Positions 18,507 through 27,402 of a stretch of DNA of 64,000 nucleotides are shown here, piece by piece. The notes beneath the pieces were generated by a model that ran no database searches, was not told where the DNA came from, and was given only the letters and a program-made list of their open reading frames with translations. A program made the translations under genes and the position numbers. How positions within the stretch are numbered: position 1 is the stretch's first letter; every line of letters starts with the position of its first letter. Location of the stretch: the NCBI RefSeq assembly GCF_019049255.1, contig NZ_JAGMUJ010000029.1, forward strand, positions 310,001-374,000, read 5' to 3'. The stretch comes from Streptomyces sp. AC558_RSS880 (GTDB lineage Bacteria; Actinomycetota; Actinomycetes; Streptomycetales; Streptomycetaceae).

Positions 18507-18674
18507 CCTGAAATTTCCGGGGACGTTAACAGATCAAGACCCGCTTCCACAGCCGTGTGCACCGGATTCGTCGCCGTCGGGACCTCGGAAATTTCCGGCG
18601 TGCACCACCCATTGACACCGCTTACTGCTGCTCATAAGTTGCCGCAAGTTATCGGCAAGAGCTCGAAAGTTTCG
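18507..18674 (+). promoter_or_regulatory. Divergent promoter region with GAAA-TTTC operators
   Basis: Three related palindromes lie in the gap: GAAATTTC core at 18510-18517, CGGAAATTTCCG at 18586-18597 and CGAAAGTTTCG at 18664-18674. The last equals the CGAAA-N-TTTCG pattern described for XlnR/BxlR-type LacI repressors of xylan genes. A promoter TTGACA (18612-18617), 17 bp, TAAGTT (18635-18640) reads toward the importer. ATAAGTTGCCGCAAGTTAT (18634-18652) over its -10 region is a further imperfect palindrome. Operator function is inferred from position and resemblance. Confidence 0.6.
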
Positions 18675-18706
18675 GTTCCGCTGCACAGGCACGGGAGGTC
18701 CGAGCA

Positions 18707-19699
18707 ATGAGCACCCCCACCACGTCGGCTCCACCGCCGGGCACGCAGGACCCGCCGCCGACGAAGGCGCCCCCACGGCGCACACGCTCACCCGCGCGCA
18801 CCGGCTGGCGGCGCGCGCTGCGCAGGGACTGGCAGTTGTACTCGCTGGCCGTGCTGCCGCTGCTGTTCTTCCTGGTGTTCCGCTATCTGCCGATGATCGG
18901 CAACGTGATCGCGTTCCGCCGGTTCGAACCGGGCGGTTCGGTCTTCGGCGAGTACTGGGTGGGACTGCGCTACGTCGAGATGTTCCTGTCCGACCCGACC
19001 TTCTGGCAGGTGTTCAGGAACACCCTGTGGATGGGCGGACTCACGCTCGTCTTCTGCTTCCCGATCCCGATCGTGCTCGCCCTGCTGCTCAACGAGGTGC
19101 GCCGGAAATCGCTGAAGCGGTTCGTGCAGTCGGTGTCGTACCTGCCGCACTTCCTGTCGATCGTGATCGTCGCCGGCATCACGCTGCAGATGCTCGCCAC
19201 GGACGGCCCGGTCAACCACGTCCTGGGCTGGTTCGGGCACGACCCGATCCGGTTCATCCAGGAACCCGGCTGGTTCCGCGCCATCTACGTCGGCTCGGAG
19301 ATCTGGCAGACCGCCGGCTGGGGCACGATCCTCTACCTCGCCGCGCTCACCACCATCGACGAGGACCTGTACGAGGCCGCCCGCATCGACGGAGCCAACC
19401 GCTGGCAGCAGATCTGGCACGTCACCCTGCCCGGCATCCGCCCCACCATGATCACGCTGCTGATCCTCAACATCGGCACGTTCATGGCCGTCGGTTTCGA
19501 GAAGGTCCTGTTGCTCTACAACCCGCTGACATATCCGACCGCCGACGTGATCTCCACCTACCTCTACCGGACCGGCGTGGAGTCCAACAGCTTCAGCTAC
19601 GCCGCCGCGATCGGCCTGTTCGAGGCGGTCATCGGCCTGGTCCTGATCACCTCCGCCAACCAGCTGTCGCGCCGCACCGTGGGGACGAGCCTGTGGTGA
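18707..19699 (+). CDS. Sugar ABC transporter permease, LplB type
   Basis: A 330-aa inner-membrane permease with a Pro-rich cytoplasmic tail (1-40) and six predicted membrane helices. The EAA loop is EAARIDGANRWQQIWHVTLP at about 225-245, and the sequence is of the LplB/YtcP group of CUT1-like importers that lack a dedicated ATPase gene and use a shared MsiK-type ATPase in Streptomyces. GGGAGGT precedes ATG 18707. First gene of a five-gene operon. LplB/YtcP/LplA systems next to GH67 usually import aldouronic acids from glucuronoxylan, which fits here. Confidence 0.9.
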   Translation: MSTPTTSAPPPGTQDPPPTKAPPRRTRSPARTGWRRALRRDWQLYSLAVLPLLFFLVFRYLPMIGNVIAFRRFEPGGSVFGEYWVGLRYVEMFLSDPTFWQVFRNTLWMGGLTLVFCFPIPIVLALLLNEVRRKSLKRFVQSVSYLPHFLSIVIVAGITLQMLATDGPVNHVLGWFGHDPIRFIQEPGWFRAIYVGSEIWQTAGWGTILYLAALTTIDEDLYEAARIDGANRWQQIWHVTLPGIRPTMITLLILNIGTFMAVGFEKVLLLYNPLTYPTADVISTYLYRTGVESNSFSYAAAIGLFEAVIGLVLITSANQLSRRTVGTSLW

Positions 19700-20574
19700 G
19701 CGTCAACCGGCCGACGCGCGGCTACCGCGTCTTCCAGGGCGTCAACGGCGTGATCCTCACCCTGGTCGTCCTGGTGACGCTGTACCCCTTCGTCAACATC
19801 ATCGCCCGCTCGTTCAGCGGGGAGCGGCAGATCCGCGCCGGTGAGGTGACCCTGTGGCCCAAGGGGTTCAACCTCACCACCTACGACATCGTCGTCTCCG
19901 ACTCGATGTTCTGGCGCAACTACGGCAACACCGTCTTCTACACGGTGGTCTCCACCGCCGTCGCCATGGTGCTGACCACCTGTTACGCCTACGTCCTGTC
20001 GAAGAAGAACCTCAAAGGGCGCGGCGCCCTGGTCGGCATCGCCGTCTTCACCATGTTCTTCACCGGCGGCCTGATCCCCCACTACGTCCTGATCACCAGC
20101 CTCGGCCTGAAGAACAGCGTGTGGGCCATCGCCCTGCCGAACGCGATCAGCGTCTTCAACCTGCTGGTGATGAAGGCCTTCTTCGAGAGCCTGCCGACCG
20201 AACTGGAGGAGGCCGCGCAGATCGACGGCCTCAGCACGTACGGCATCCTGCTGCGGATCGTGCTGCCGCTGTCCAAGGCGGTCGTCGCGACCATGGTGCT
20301 CTTCTACTCGGTGTCCTTCTGGAACTCCTGGTTCTCGGCGTTCCTCTACATGGACCGCACCGAACTGATGCCGGTCACGGTCTATCTGCGCAACCTGCTC
20401 GCGGGCGCCACCGGAGGCACCGGCGCCGGCGCGGCCACCGAGCAGCTCACCCAGGTCTCGGCGAACATCCAGGCCGTCACGATCGTGCTCACCTCGCTGC
20501 CGATCCTCTGCCTGTACCCGTTCGTGCAGCGCTACTTCGTCTCGGGCGTGATGCTCGGCGCGGTCAAGGGCTGA
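19696..20574 (+). CDS. Sugar ABC transporter permease, YtcP type
   Basis: A 292-aa second permease with six membrane helices and the EAA loop EEAAQIDGLSTYGILLRIVL followed by PLSKA. GTG 19696 overlaps the previous stop as GTGA; GTG 19693 is also in frame. It pairs with the LplB-type subunit to form the transmembrane channel. No ATP-binding subunit is encoded in the operon, so the general sugar ATPase MsiK elsewhere in the genome is probably used. Confidence 0.9.
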   Translation: MSVNRPTRGYRVFQGVNGVILTLVVLVTLYPFVNIIARSFSGERQIRAGEVTLWPKGFNLTTYDIVVSDSMFWRNYGNTVFYTVVSTAVAMVLTTCYAYVLSKKNLKGRGALVGIAVFTMFFTGGLIPHYVLITSLGLKNSVWAIALPNAISVFNLLVMKAFFESLPTELEEAAQIDGLSTYGILLRIVLPLSKAVVATMVLFYSVSFWNSWFSAFLYMDRTELMPVTVYLRNLLAGATGGTGAGAATEQLTQVSANIQAVTIVLTSLPILCLYPFVQRYFVSGVMLGAVKG

Positions 20575-20629
20575 CGGCCGCACCCCTCCCTCCTCCACCC
20601 CGAACCGCCGACGCACCAAGGGAGTCCCC

Positions 20630-22285
20630 GTGAAGAACACCGGACAGCTGTCGCGGCGCCAGATCCTCGGCGCCGCCGGATTCATCGGCCTCGCCGCCCT
20701 CACCGGCTGCGGCAGCGGCGGCGACGACGACGCCAAGGACCTGTCGAAGAAGCGCGACGGCGCCATGAAGAACTACCGGGCCGGCGAGCAGTTCAAGGCC
20801 ACCGAGCCGCTGACCTTCTCCGTCCTGCACAACAACAACCCGACCTACCCGCTGAAGGACGACTGGCTGTTCTGGAAGGAGCTCACCCGGCGCACCGGCA
20901 TCACCCTCGAGGCCACCCCGGTCCCGCTGAGCGACTACGAGAAGAAGCGCAGCCTGCTGATCGGCGCGGGCGACGCCCCCCTCCTCATCCCCAAGACCTA
21001 CCCGGGCGCGGAGACCGCGTTCGTCTCCTCGGGCGCGATCCTCCCGGTCAGCGAGTACGTGGACCTGATGCCCAACTTCCGGGACAAGGTGAAGAGATGG
21101 AACCTCCAGCCGGAGGTCGACTCGCTGCGCCAGTCCGACGGCCGCTACTACCTGCTGCCCGGACTGCACGAGAAGGTCAAGCAGAGCTACTCGCTGGCCT
21201 TCCGCACCGACGTCCTCGACAAGCACGGCCTGACCCTGCCCACCACCTGGGACGAGGTGTACGAGACCTTCAAGGCACTCAAGGAGGAGTACCCCGACCG
21301 CTACCCGTTCACCGACCGCTGGAGCACCAACACCCCGTTCCCCGTCGGCGCCCTGTCCCAGTACCTCGGCCAGGCGTACGGCGTCCGGGCCGGCTGGTCG
21401 TACCTGAACACCAGCTGGGACGCGAAGGCGCGGAAGTTCGTCTTCACCGGCGCCACGGACGCCTACCGCGGTTTCGTCGAGTACCTGCACAAGCTGGTCT
21501 CGGAGAAGCTGATGGACCCCGAGAGCTTCACCCAGACCGACGACGAGGCGGTCAGGAAGATCCTCTCGGAGAAGTCCTTCGCGATCAGCGCCAACCCGCA
21601 GGAGCTGGTGCAGAACTACCGCTACAACCTCGGCAAGCAGGTCAAGGGCGCCACCATCGAGATGATCCCGGTGCCGATCGGACCCGCCGGACCGGTCGTG
21701 CTGGGCGGCGCCCGCCTGGAGAACGGCATGATGATCTCCAGCAAGGCGCTGGAGGGCGACGACTTCGTCGCCCTGATGCAGTTCGTGGACTGGCTCTGGT
21801 ACTCCGACGCCGGCCAGGAGCTCTGCAAGTGGGGCGTGGAGAACACCACCTTCACCCGCTCCGGGCCCGGGCAGTACGAACTCAAGCCCGGCATCAGCCT
21901 CATGGGCTCGGACCCGGACGCCCCGAAGGACCTCCAGAAGGACTTCGGCTTCCACAACGGCGTCTTCGCCTACGGCGGCAGCTGGGCCCTGGTCTCCTCC
22001 TCCTTCGGCCCCGACGAGAAGAAGTTCACGGACGCCATGGCCTCCCGCGAGCAGATGCCCGTCGACCCGCCCCACCCGCTGCGCTCCGAGGAACAGGAGC
22101 AGGCCACCCTGTGGGACACCCCGCTGAAGGACCACGTCACCCAGAACACCCTCCAGTTCGCCCTCGGCAAGCGCCCGCTGTCCGAGTGGGACGACTACGT
22201 CAAGGAGCTGAAGGCCAAGAACATGGACCGGTTCATCGACCTGCACAACCAGGCCTACGAGCGGTTCAAGGAGGAGAACGCGTGA
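20630..22285 (+). CDS. Oligosaccharide-binding lipoprotein, LplA type
   Basis: A 551-aa extracellular solute-binding protein. The N-terminus has a twin-arginine motif (SRRQILGAAG) and a lipobox (LTGC, Cys at about 27), so it is a Tat-exported lipoprotein. The length is that of the LplA group (over 500 aa), longer than usual CUT1 binding proteins, as expected for ligands of several sugar units. GTG 20630 has AAGGGAG upstream. Given GH67, GH39 and acetylxylan esterase nearby, the likely ligand is an aldouronate or acetylated xylo-oligosaccharide. Confidence 0.9.
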   Translation: MKNTGQLSRRQILGAAGFIGLAALTGCGSGGDDDAKDLSKKRDGAMKNYRAGEQFKATEPLTFSVLHNNNPTYPLKDDWLFWKELTRRTGITLEATPVPLSDYEKKRSLLIGAGDAPLLIPKTYPGAETAFVSSGAILPVSEYVDLMPNFRDKVKRWNLQPEVDSLRQSDGRYYLLPGLHEKVKQSYSLAFRTDVLDKHGLTLPTTWDEVYETFKALKEEYPDRYPFTDRWSTNTPFPVGALSQYLGQAYGVRAGWSYLNTSWDAKARKFVFTGATDAYRGFVEYLHKLVSEKLMDPESFTQTDDEAVRKILSEKSFAISANPQELVQNYRYNLGKQVKGATIEMIPVPIGPAGPVVLGGARLENGMMISSKALEGDDFVALMQFVDWLWYSDAGQELCKWGVENTTFTRSGPGQYELKPGISLMGSDPDAPKDLQKDFGFHNGVFAYGGSWALVSSSFGPDEKKFTDAMASREQMPVDPPHPLRSEEQEQATLWDTPLKDHVTQNTLQFALGKRPLSEWDDYVKELKAKNMDRFIDLHNQAYERFKEENA

Positions 22286-23799
22286 TCCGCGTTCCCGACG
22301 CGCCGAACGGCCGGCTGCCCGACGCCTGGCGGTCCTGCGTGGGCACCGGCCGCCTCGACCTCGCCCTGCGCCGCGACTACCAGGACTCCCTCGCCCTGCT
22401 CCAGCGCGACATCGGCTTCCGGTACCTGCGCGGCCACGGCCTGCTCAGCGACGGCCTGGGCGTCCACCGCCCCTACGAGTGGCAGGGCACCCGCCGCACC
22501 CACCACTCGTTCACCTACCTCGACCAGGTGCTCGACGCCTGCCTCGGCCTCGGCATCCGCCCCTTCCTCGAACTCGGCTTCATGCCGGGCGCGCTGGCCT
22601 CGGGGGAGCAGACGGTGTTCTGGTGGAAGGGCAACGTCACCCCGCCCGCCGACGAGAAGGAGTGGACGGACCTGGTCCGCGCCGTCCTCGCCCACCTGAT
22701 CGACCGCTACGGCGCCGACGAGGTGCGCACCTGGCCCGTCGAGGTGTGGAACGAGCCCGACCTGCCCGACTTCTGGCTCGACGCGGACGAGACGGCGTAC
22801 CACCGGCTGTACGAGGCGACCGCGCACGCCGTGAAGGAGGTGGACGACCGGCTCCAGGTCGGCGGTCCGGCGCTCTCGCCCGGCGCCGACGGCTGGCTGG
22901 AGCGGTTCGCCGCGTTCGCCGAGCGGCGTGACGTGCCCGTCGACTTCGTCTCCCGGCACGCCTACAGCTCCGGACCCGCCCGGCACGTCCCGTTCGGCGT
23001 CCACCAGACACTCGCCCCGGCGAGCGACCTCCTCGACCAGTTCGCCGAGCCCCGCCGGTCCCTGAAGGGCACCCGGCTGGCGGGCCTGCCCGTCCACATC
23101 ACCGAGTTCAACTCCTCCTACCGCCCCGACAACCCCCTCCACGACACCGCCTTCCACGCCGCCTACCTGGCCCCGGTCGTCACGGCCGGCGGCGACCACG
23201 CCGACTCCTTCTCCTACTGGACGTTCAGCGACGTCTTCGAGGAGACCGGCATCCCGACCGCGCTCTTCCACGGCGGCTTCGGCCTCCTCGCCCACCGCCA
23301 GGTGCGCAAACCGACCTACCACCTGTACGCCTTCATGGCCCGCATGGGAGAGCGGCAACTGGCGCGGGGAGACGACCACTTGGTGACCCGGCACACCGAC
23401 GGCCGGGTCACCGTCCTGGCCTGGGCCCCCGTCGACCCGACCGGTGAGACACCCGGCCCGGACCGGCACACCCTGCGCCTGTCCCTGCCGGTCGGCACCA
23501 CCCCGCGCGGCGAGGCGTTCGTCCGCCGGTCCTCCGCCGACGAGGAGCGCGGCAACGCGTACACCGCCTGGCGGCACATGGGCAGCCCCCGCTCACCGAA
23601 GCCGGGGCAGTTCCACGTCCTGCACGAGGCCTCCGAACCGGCCCGCGCCCACCACCGGCTGCCGATCGAGGACGGCCGCGTCGACCTCGCCCTCACCCTG
23701 GCCCGCCACGAGATCACCCTCGTCGAGCTGACCCCGGTCGACGACGAGACCCCGCCCTGGTGGGACGAGCGGCGGCTGCTCGGCCGGGAGACGCCGTGA
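22282..23799 (+). CDS. GH39 beta-xylosidase
   Basis: A 505-aa cytoplasmic glycoside hydrolase of family 39. The acid/base Glu is in VEVWNEPDLPDFW and the nucleophile Glu in HITEFNSSYRPDN, both in their usual positions in the TIM barrel, followed by a C-terminal beta-sandwich. There is no signal peptide. GTG 22282 overlaps the stop of the binding-protein gene (GTGA), so it is translationally coupled. It probably removes xylose from imported xylo-oligosaccharides after GH67 has removed glucuronate. Confidence 0.9.
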   Translation: MIRVPDAPNGRLPDAWRSCVGTGRLDLALRRDYQDSLALLQRDIGFRYLRGHGLLSDGLGVHRPYEWQGTRRTHHSFTYLDQVLDACLGLGIRPFLELGFMPGALASGEQTVFWWKGNVTPPADEKEWTDLVRAVLAHLIDRYGADEVRTWPVEVWNEPDLPDFWLDADETAYHRLYEATAHAVKEVDDRLQVGGPALSPGADGWLERFAAFAERRDVPVDFVSRHAYSSGPARHVPFGVHQTLAPASDLLDQFAEPRRSLKGTRLAGLPVHITEFNSSYRPDNPLHDTAFHAAYLAPVVTAGGDHADSFSYWTFSDVFEETGIPTALFHGGFGLLAHRQVRKPTYHLYAFMARMGERQLARGDDHLVTRHTDGRVTVLAWAPVDPTGETPGPDRHTLRLSLPVGTTPRGEAFVRRSSADEERGNAYTAWRHMGSPRSPKPGQFHVLHEASEPARAHHRLPIEDGRVDLALTLARHEITLVELTPVDDETPPWWDERRLLGRETP

Positions 23800-24479
23800 G
23801 CACCGTACGGACCGACGCCTTCGGCACCGGGCCGCTGTCCCGGGCCGCCGCCCTGATCCACACACTCGTCACCGTCGAGGCCCTGCTGCTGCTCACCGCG
23901 GCGCCGGGCCTCGCCGGCCTCTTCCTGCTCGCCCCCGACCCCGCCAACCTTCCCCTCGCCGCCCTCTGCCTGCTGCCCCTGGGCCCGGCCGCCTCCGCCG
24001 CCCTCCACGCCCTGCACCACCGCAGCCGCGACCTCACCGCACTCCACCCGGCCCGCGCCTTCCTGCGCGGCTGGCGACTGGGCGCCCTGCCCGTGCTGAA
24101 GCTGTGGGCGCCGCTGCTCGCCTGGCTCACGGTCATCGCCTTCACCCTCACCCACTTCTCCGTCACCGGACTGCCCGGCTGGTGGGCGGCGCTCCTCGCG
24201 CTGATCGGCACCGGCTCCCTCCTGTGGGGCGCGCACGCCCTGGTCCTCACCACCCTGTTCACCTTCCGCGCCCGCGACACCGCCCGGCTCGCCGCCTACT
24301 TCCTGCTGCGGCACCCCCGCGCCACCCTCGGCGCCCTCTCCCTGCTGATCCTCACGGCAGCCGGCACCGCCCTGCTCACCGAGGCCCTGCCCGCCCTGCT
24401 CGCCGCCCCCCTGCTGCTGTCCCTGCTGCACAGCAGCCGCCCGGTGATCGCCGAGACCCAGGAGGACTTCACCGCATGA
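23796..24479 (+). CDS. YesL-like (DUF624) integral membrane protein
   Basis: A 227-aa protein with five or six hydrophobic segments (for example ALLLLTAAPGLAGLFLLAP and LLAWLTVIAFTLTHFSVTGL) of the YesL/DUF624 type, regularly found with LplABC-type sugar importers. Its role in transport or sensing is unknown. GTG 23796 overlaps the GH39 stop. At its end, ATGA at 24476-24479 opens a six-codon frame (MTVPED, stop at 24496) exactly where the TnpB debris begins, as if a sixth operon gene had been cut off. Confidence 0.8.
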   Translation: MSTVRTDAFGTGPLSRAAALIHTLVTVEALLLLTAAPGLAGLFLLAPDPANLPLAALCLLPLGPAASAALHALHHRSRDLTALHPARAFLRGWRLGALPVLKLWAPLLAWLTVIAFTLTHFSVTGLPGWWAALLALIGTGSLLWGAHALVLTTLFTFRARDTARLAAYFLLRHPRATLGALSLLILTAAGTALLTEALPALLAAPLLLSLLHSSRPVIAETQEDFTA

Positions 24480-24496
24480 CCGTTCCTGAAGACTGA

Positions 24497-25191
24497 GCAC
24501 GAGTCGCACAGGCTCAGCCGCATGCCCCGAACGGTGTTGGGCACGCTGGTCCCCCGCGTTCGCTCCGCGTCCGGGCGGCACGGATCGTGTCCGTGGTCCA
24601 GGAAAGCGGGGGCGGGTTCCCTCACGTCCCCGGGTGCGGTGCCCAAGGGCGCGCCGTCCGCTCGCGACGCTCGCCGCGTCGTGACGGGTGGTCTTGCGGG
24701 TCTTCGTGGTGAGGGACTTGCGCCAGTGCTGCGCGCCCCACTCGGAGGCGTAGGCCGGGTCCACGACGACGATGGTGATCCCAGCTCGGCGGCCCCATGC
24801 TGACCAGTCGGGCCCGCAGTCCGGCGACGGGCATGCCGGAGATCAGCTCGCGGAACCTCTTTCGCCTGCCGTGTTTCTCACGCGTCTTCTCCGCCTGGAA
24901 GCCGAGGTCCTCGATCGCGATGCTCAGCCCGTGCCGGCCCGCCCGGTTCGCCGCTGCACGGTCGGCCCGCTCCTCGCCCCGGTGACGGAACACCACCGTC
25001 CTGGAAAGCACGTACCGGCCGTGCCTGCCGTTGGCCAGATGCGCCAATGGGGCCGGGAGCTTGATCGATACCTCGCCGTCAGGGGTGACACGGATCGTCT
25101 CGTTCCCGTACCGCTTGCCGGACTCGCCGTCGGCGGCGAGGAACCAGCGTGCGGCCTCCCACTTCACCAGAGCCGGCATCAGCATCCCCAC
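24497..25191 (-). pseudogene. TnpB-like (IS200/IS605-type) RuvC protein remnant
   Basis: Minus-strand pieces match the Streptomyces TnpB-like transposon proteins: an N-terminal part with RVTPDGEVSIKLPAPLAHLA and VVFRHRGEERADRAAANRA; the second RuvC motif IAIEDLGFQAEKTREKHGRR; and, after a frameshift near 24770, VVDPAYASEWGAQHW and RKTTRHDAASVASGRRALGH, carrying the last RuvC Asp. The region that should hold the first RuvC Asp, between AAANRA and SIAIEDL, is missing, so there is an internal deletion. Not functional. It separates the YesL-like gene from GH67. Confidence 0.7.
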
Positions 25192-25223
25192 CCACCGCCG
25201 CCACCGATCCGCTCACCGGCAGA

Positions 25224-25268
25224 CACGCCGAGCGGGACGAGCCGTTCACCCTCGACCCGCTCGGCGTG
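25224..25268. terminator. Terminator after GH67
   Basis: CACGCCGAGCGGG (25224-25236) pairs perfectly with CCCGCTCGGCGTG (25256-25268), extended by inner GAG/CTC pairs. It is 15 bp beyond the GH67 stop. Confidence 0.75.
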
Positions 25269-25282
25269 GCGGTCCTGCGTCT

Positions 25283-27241
25283 TCAGTGGATGGTCCGCCC
25301 CCGCGCGTCCGGCACCCCGGACTTGCGCAGGAAGTAGCTGTTGACCTGGTCGCGCCACTCGCGGGCGCTGCGCAGCTGCTCCTCGAACCGCTCGGTCACG
25401 CGCGCGTGCCGGGCGGGCTCCACCAGGTCCGCGAGGCCCGCCCACACCCGGCGGGCCTCCTCGGCCTCCTCGACACCCTCGAAGTGCGTGTCGTAGATGT
25501 GCTGGATCACCGTCTTCCCGCTGCGCAGCACATGCCCGTACGGCACGTGGTGGAAGAACAGCAGCAGCTCGTCGGGGCAGGTGTCCGGCGACTCGTACAC
25601 CGTCGCCCACGGCTTGGCGTACTGACCGGCGTACCCGGTGCCGGTCGCCGCACTGCGGTCCACGCCGACGCCGTCCCGGTCGGCGAAGTGGTAGGTGCCC
25701 CAGGGGCTGTACTCGTAGCCGTCCACGCTCGGCCCGTAGTGGTGCCCCGGCTGCACCATGAAGCCCACGCCGAGCGGCGCGGTGTACTTCTCGTACGTCG
25801 ACCAGGAACCGTCGAGCACCGCGTGCAGTCCGTCGGCCAGCCGCTCCTCCGCCCCCGGATGGGTCAGCGCGATCCACTCGTCGAGGACCGCCCGCGGATC
25901 CGCCGCCGGGTCCCAGGCGAGGCGCCCGAAGGTGTAGAGGTTGGCCTGTGCGAGGGGGTGCCCGGTCCAGAACGGGTCGTCGCCGGCGTTCGACACGGCC
26001 ACCAGACCGTCCGCCAGCCGCCCGGCGCTCACCTCGCCGTCCGGACGGAACCGCAGCGCCTCGCTCCACATCGGGCCCAGCCAGCACACGTGCCGCTGCT
26101 GCCCGGTGTACTCCTGCGTGACCTGCAGTTCCACCGCGAGCCGGGTGTCCGGCATGGCGCCGATCAGCGGGGAGACCGGCTCGCGCACCTGGAAGTCCAT
26201 CGGCCCGTGCTTGACCTGGAGCACCGCGTTCGCCGCGAACTCCCCGTCCAGCGGGGTGAAATGGTCGTACGCGGCCCGCGCCCGGTCGGTGCTCCGGTCC
26301 CGCCAGTCCTGGTGGTGGTCGTAGACGAACGCCCGCCAGTGCACCGTGCCGCCGTACGGCTCCAGCGCGGCGGCCAGCGTGTTCGCGCCGTCGGCGTGCG
26401 AGCGGCCGTACGCGAACGGGCCGGGCCGGCCCTCCGAGTCGGCCTTCACGACGTACCCGCCGAAGTCGCCGATCTCCTCGTACACCCGGCGCGTCGCCTC
26501 CGCCCACCAGCCGCGCACCGCCTCGTCCAGCGGGTCCGCGGTGGGCAGCCCGCCCAGCACCATCGGCGCGGCGAAGGTGACCGACAGATGGGTGCGGATG
26601 CCGTACGGCCGCAACACGTCGGCGATGGCGGCGACTTCACCGATCCGGTCGGTGAGCAGACGCGCCTCGGCCGCGTGCACATTGACGTTGTTGACGGCGA
26701 CGGCGTTGATCCCGCACGCCGCGAGCAGCCTGCCGTACGCCCGCACCCGGTCGACGTCCCCGCGCGCCCGCCCGTCCGCCCAGAACAGCGAACCGCCCGC
26801 GTAGCCGCGCTCGACCTGGCCCATGACCGGGTGCACGGCCACGTTGTCCCAGTGGTCCAGCATGCGCGAGGCGTACGCCGGACGGTGCTCCTCACGGGCG
26901 CGCTCACCGGCGAAGGCGTCCTCTCCGAGCCGTACGACGTGGAACAGGCCGTACAGCAGCCCGCGTCCGCCGGACGCGGTGACGGTCGTGGTGCCGTCCC
27001 GGCGCATCAGCGCGAAACCCTCCTCACCCAGCCCGTCCGCCAGGTCGAGAACCAGCTCGGCGTCCTCACCGCCGTCCCGCACGACCCGTCCGCCGAACCG
27101 CGCGCAGGCGTCGGCCAGTTCGCCGTACACGGTCTCCATCAGCGGCCCGTCGCCGGCGCGTATCAGCGAACGTCGACTGCCGACCGCCCGGAACGCGTCC
27201 GCCGGCAGCCAGGCCGCGTCGAAGTCCCCCGAGTACGTCAT
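25283..27241 (-). CDS. GH67 alpha-glucuronidase
   Basis: A 652-aa cytoplasmic enzyme of family GH67 (AguA type), which removes (4-O-methyl)-glucuronic acid from the end of xylo-oligosaccharides. Characteristic stretches are GINAVAVNNVNVHAAEARLL, SVTFAAPMVLGG, GDFGGYVVKADSEGRPGP (containing a proposed catalytic Asp/Glu region), DGYEYSPWGTYHFADRDG and LLFFHHVPYGH. Length is normal for the family. ATG 27241 with AGGGGGAG upstream is chosen; in-frame sequence to 27370 has no conserved residues. With the importer, GH39 and the acetylxylan esterase it completes an aldouronate pathway. It may once have been next to the operon before TnpB debris came in. Confidence 0.93.
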   Translation of the reverse strand: MTYSGDFDAAWLPADAFRAVGSRRSLIRAGDGPLMETVYGELADACARFGGRVVRDGGEDAELVLDLADGLGEEGFALMRRDGTTTVTASGGRGLLYGLFHVVRLGEDAFAGERAREEHRPAYASRMLDHWDNVAVHPVMGQVERGYAGGSLFWADGRARGDVDRVRAYGRLLAACGINAVAVNNVNVHAAEARLLTDRIGEVAAIADVLRPYGIRTHLSVTFAAPMVLGGLPTADPLDEAVRGWWAEATRRVYEEIGDFGGYVVKADSEGRPGPFAYGRSHADGANTLAAALEPYGGTVHWRAFVYDHHQDWRDRSTDRARAAYDHFTPLDGEFAANAVLQVKHGPMDFQVREPVSPLIGAMPDTRLAVELQVTQEYTGQQRHVCWLGPMWSEALRFRPDGEVSAGRLADGLVAVSNAGDDPFWTGHPLAQANLYTFGRLAWDPAADPRAVLDEWIALTHPGAEERLADGLHAVLDGSWSTYEKYTAPLGVGFMVQPGHHYGPSVDGYEYSPWGTYHFADRDGVGVDRSAATGTGYAGQYAKPWATVYESPDTCPDELLLFFHHVPYGHVLRSGKTVIQHIYDTHFEGVEEAEEARRVWAGLADLVEPARHARVTERFEEQLRSAREWRDQVNSYFLRKSGVPDARGRTIH

Positions 27242-27355
27242 CCGCGCGCTCCCCCTGCCAAGGACACGCCGCCCGGAGAGCACCGGGGGCCGCCCCCATT
27301 CTGGTGCACCGGTGACCGGAGAGGTACCTGTCGGCCTGCGGAAATCCATGGGAAA

Positions 27356-27384
27356 GGCGGGCCCGGACAAGGTCCGGACCCGCC
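27356..27384 (-). terminator. GH92 terminator
   Basis: GGCGGGCCCGGAC (27356-27368) and GTCCGGACCCGCC (27372-27384) pair at 12 of 13 positions around AAG, just after the stop of the minus-strand mannosidase gene. Confidence 0.75.
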
Positions 27385-27402
27385 ATGTGAGCGGCAGTCG
27401 GC

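Noticed and set aside
18707..24479. Search for an ATP-binding subunit within the sugar importer operon
   Set aside because: None is encoded; Streptomyces importers of this type use the shared ATPase MsiK, so the absence is normal and not a broken system.
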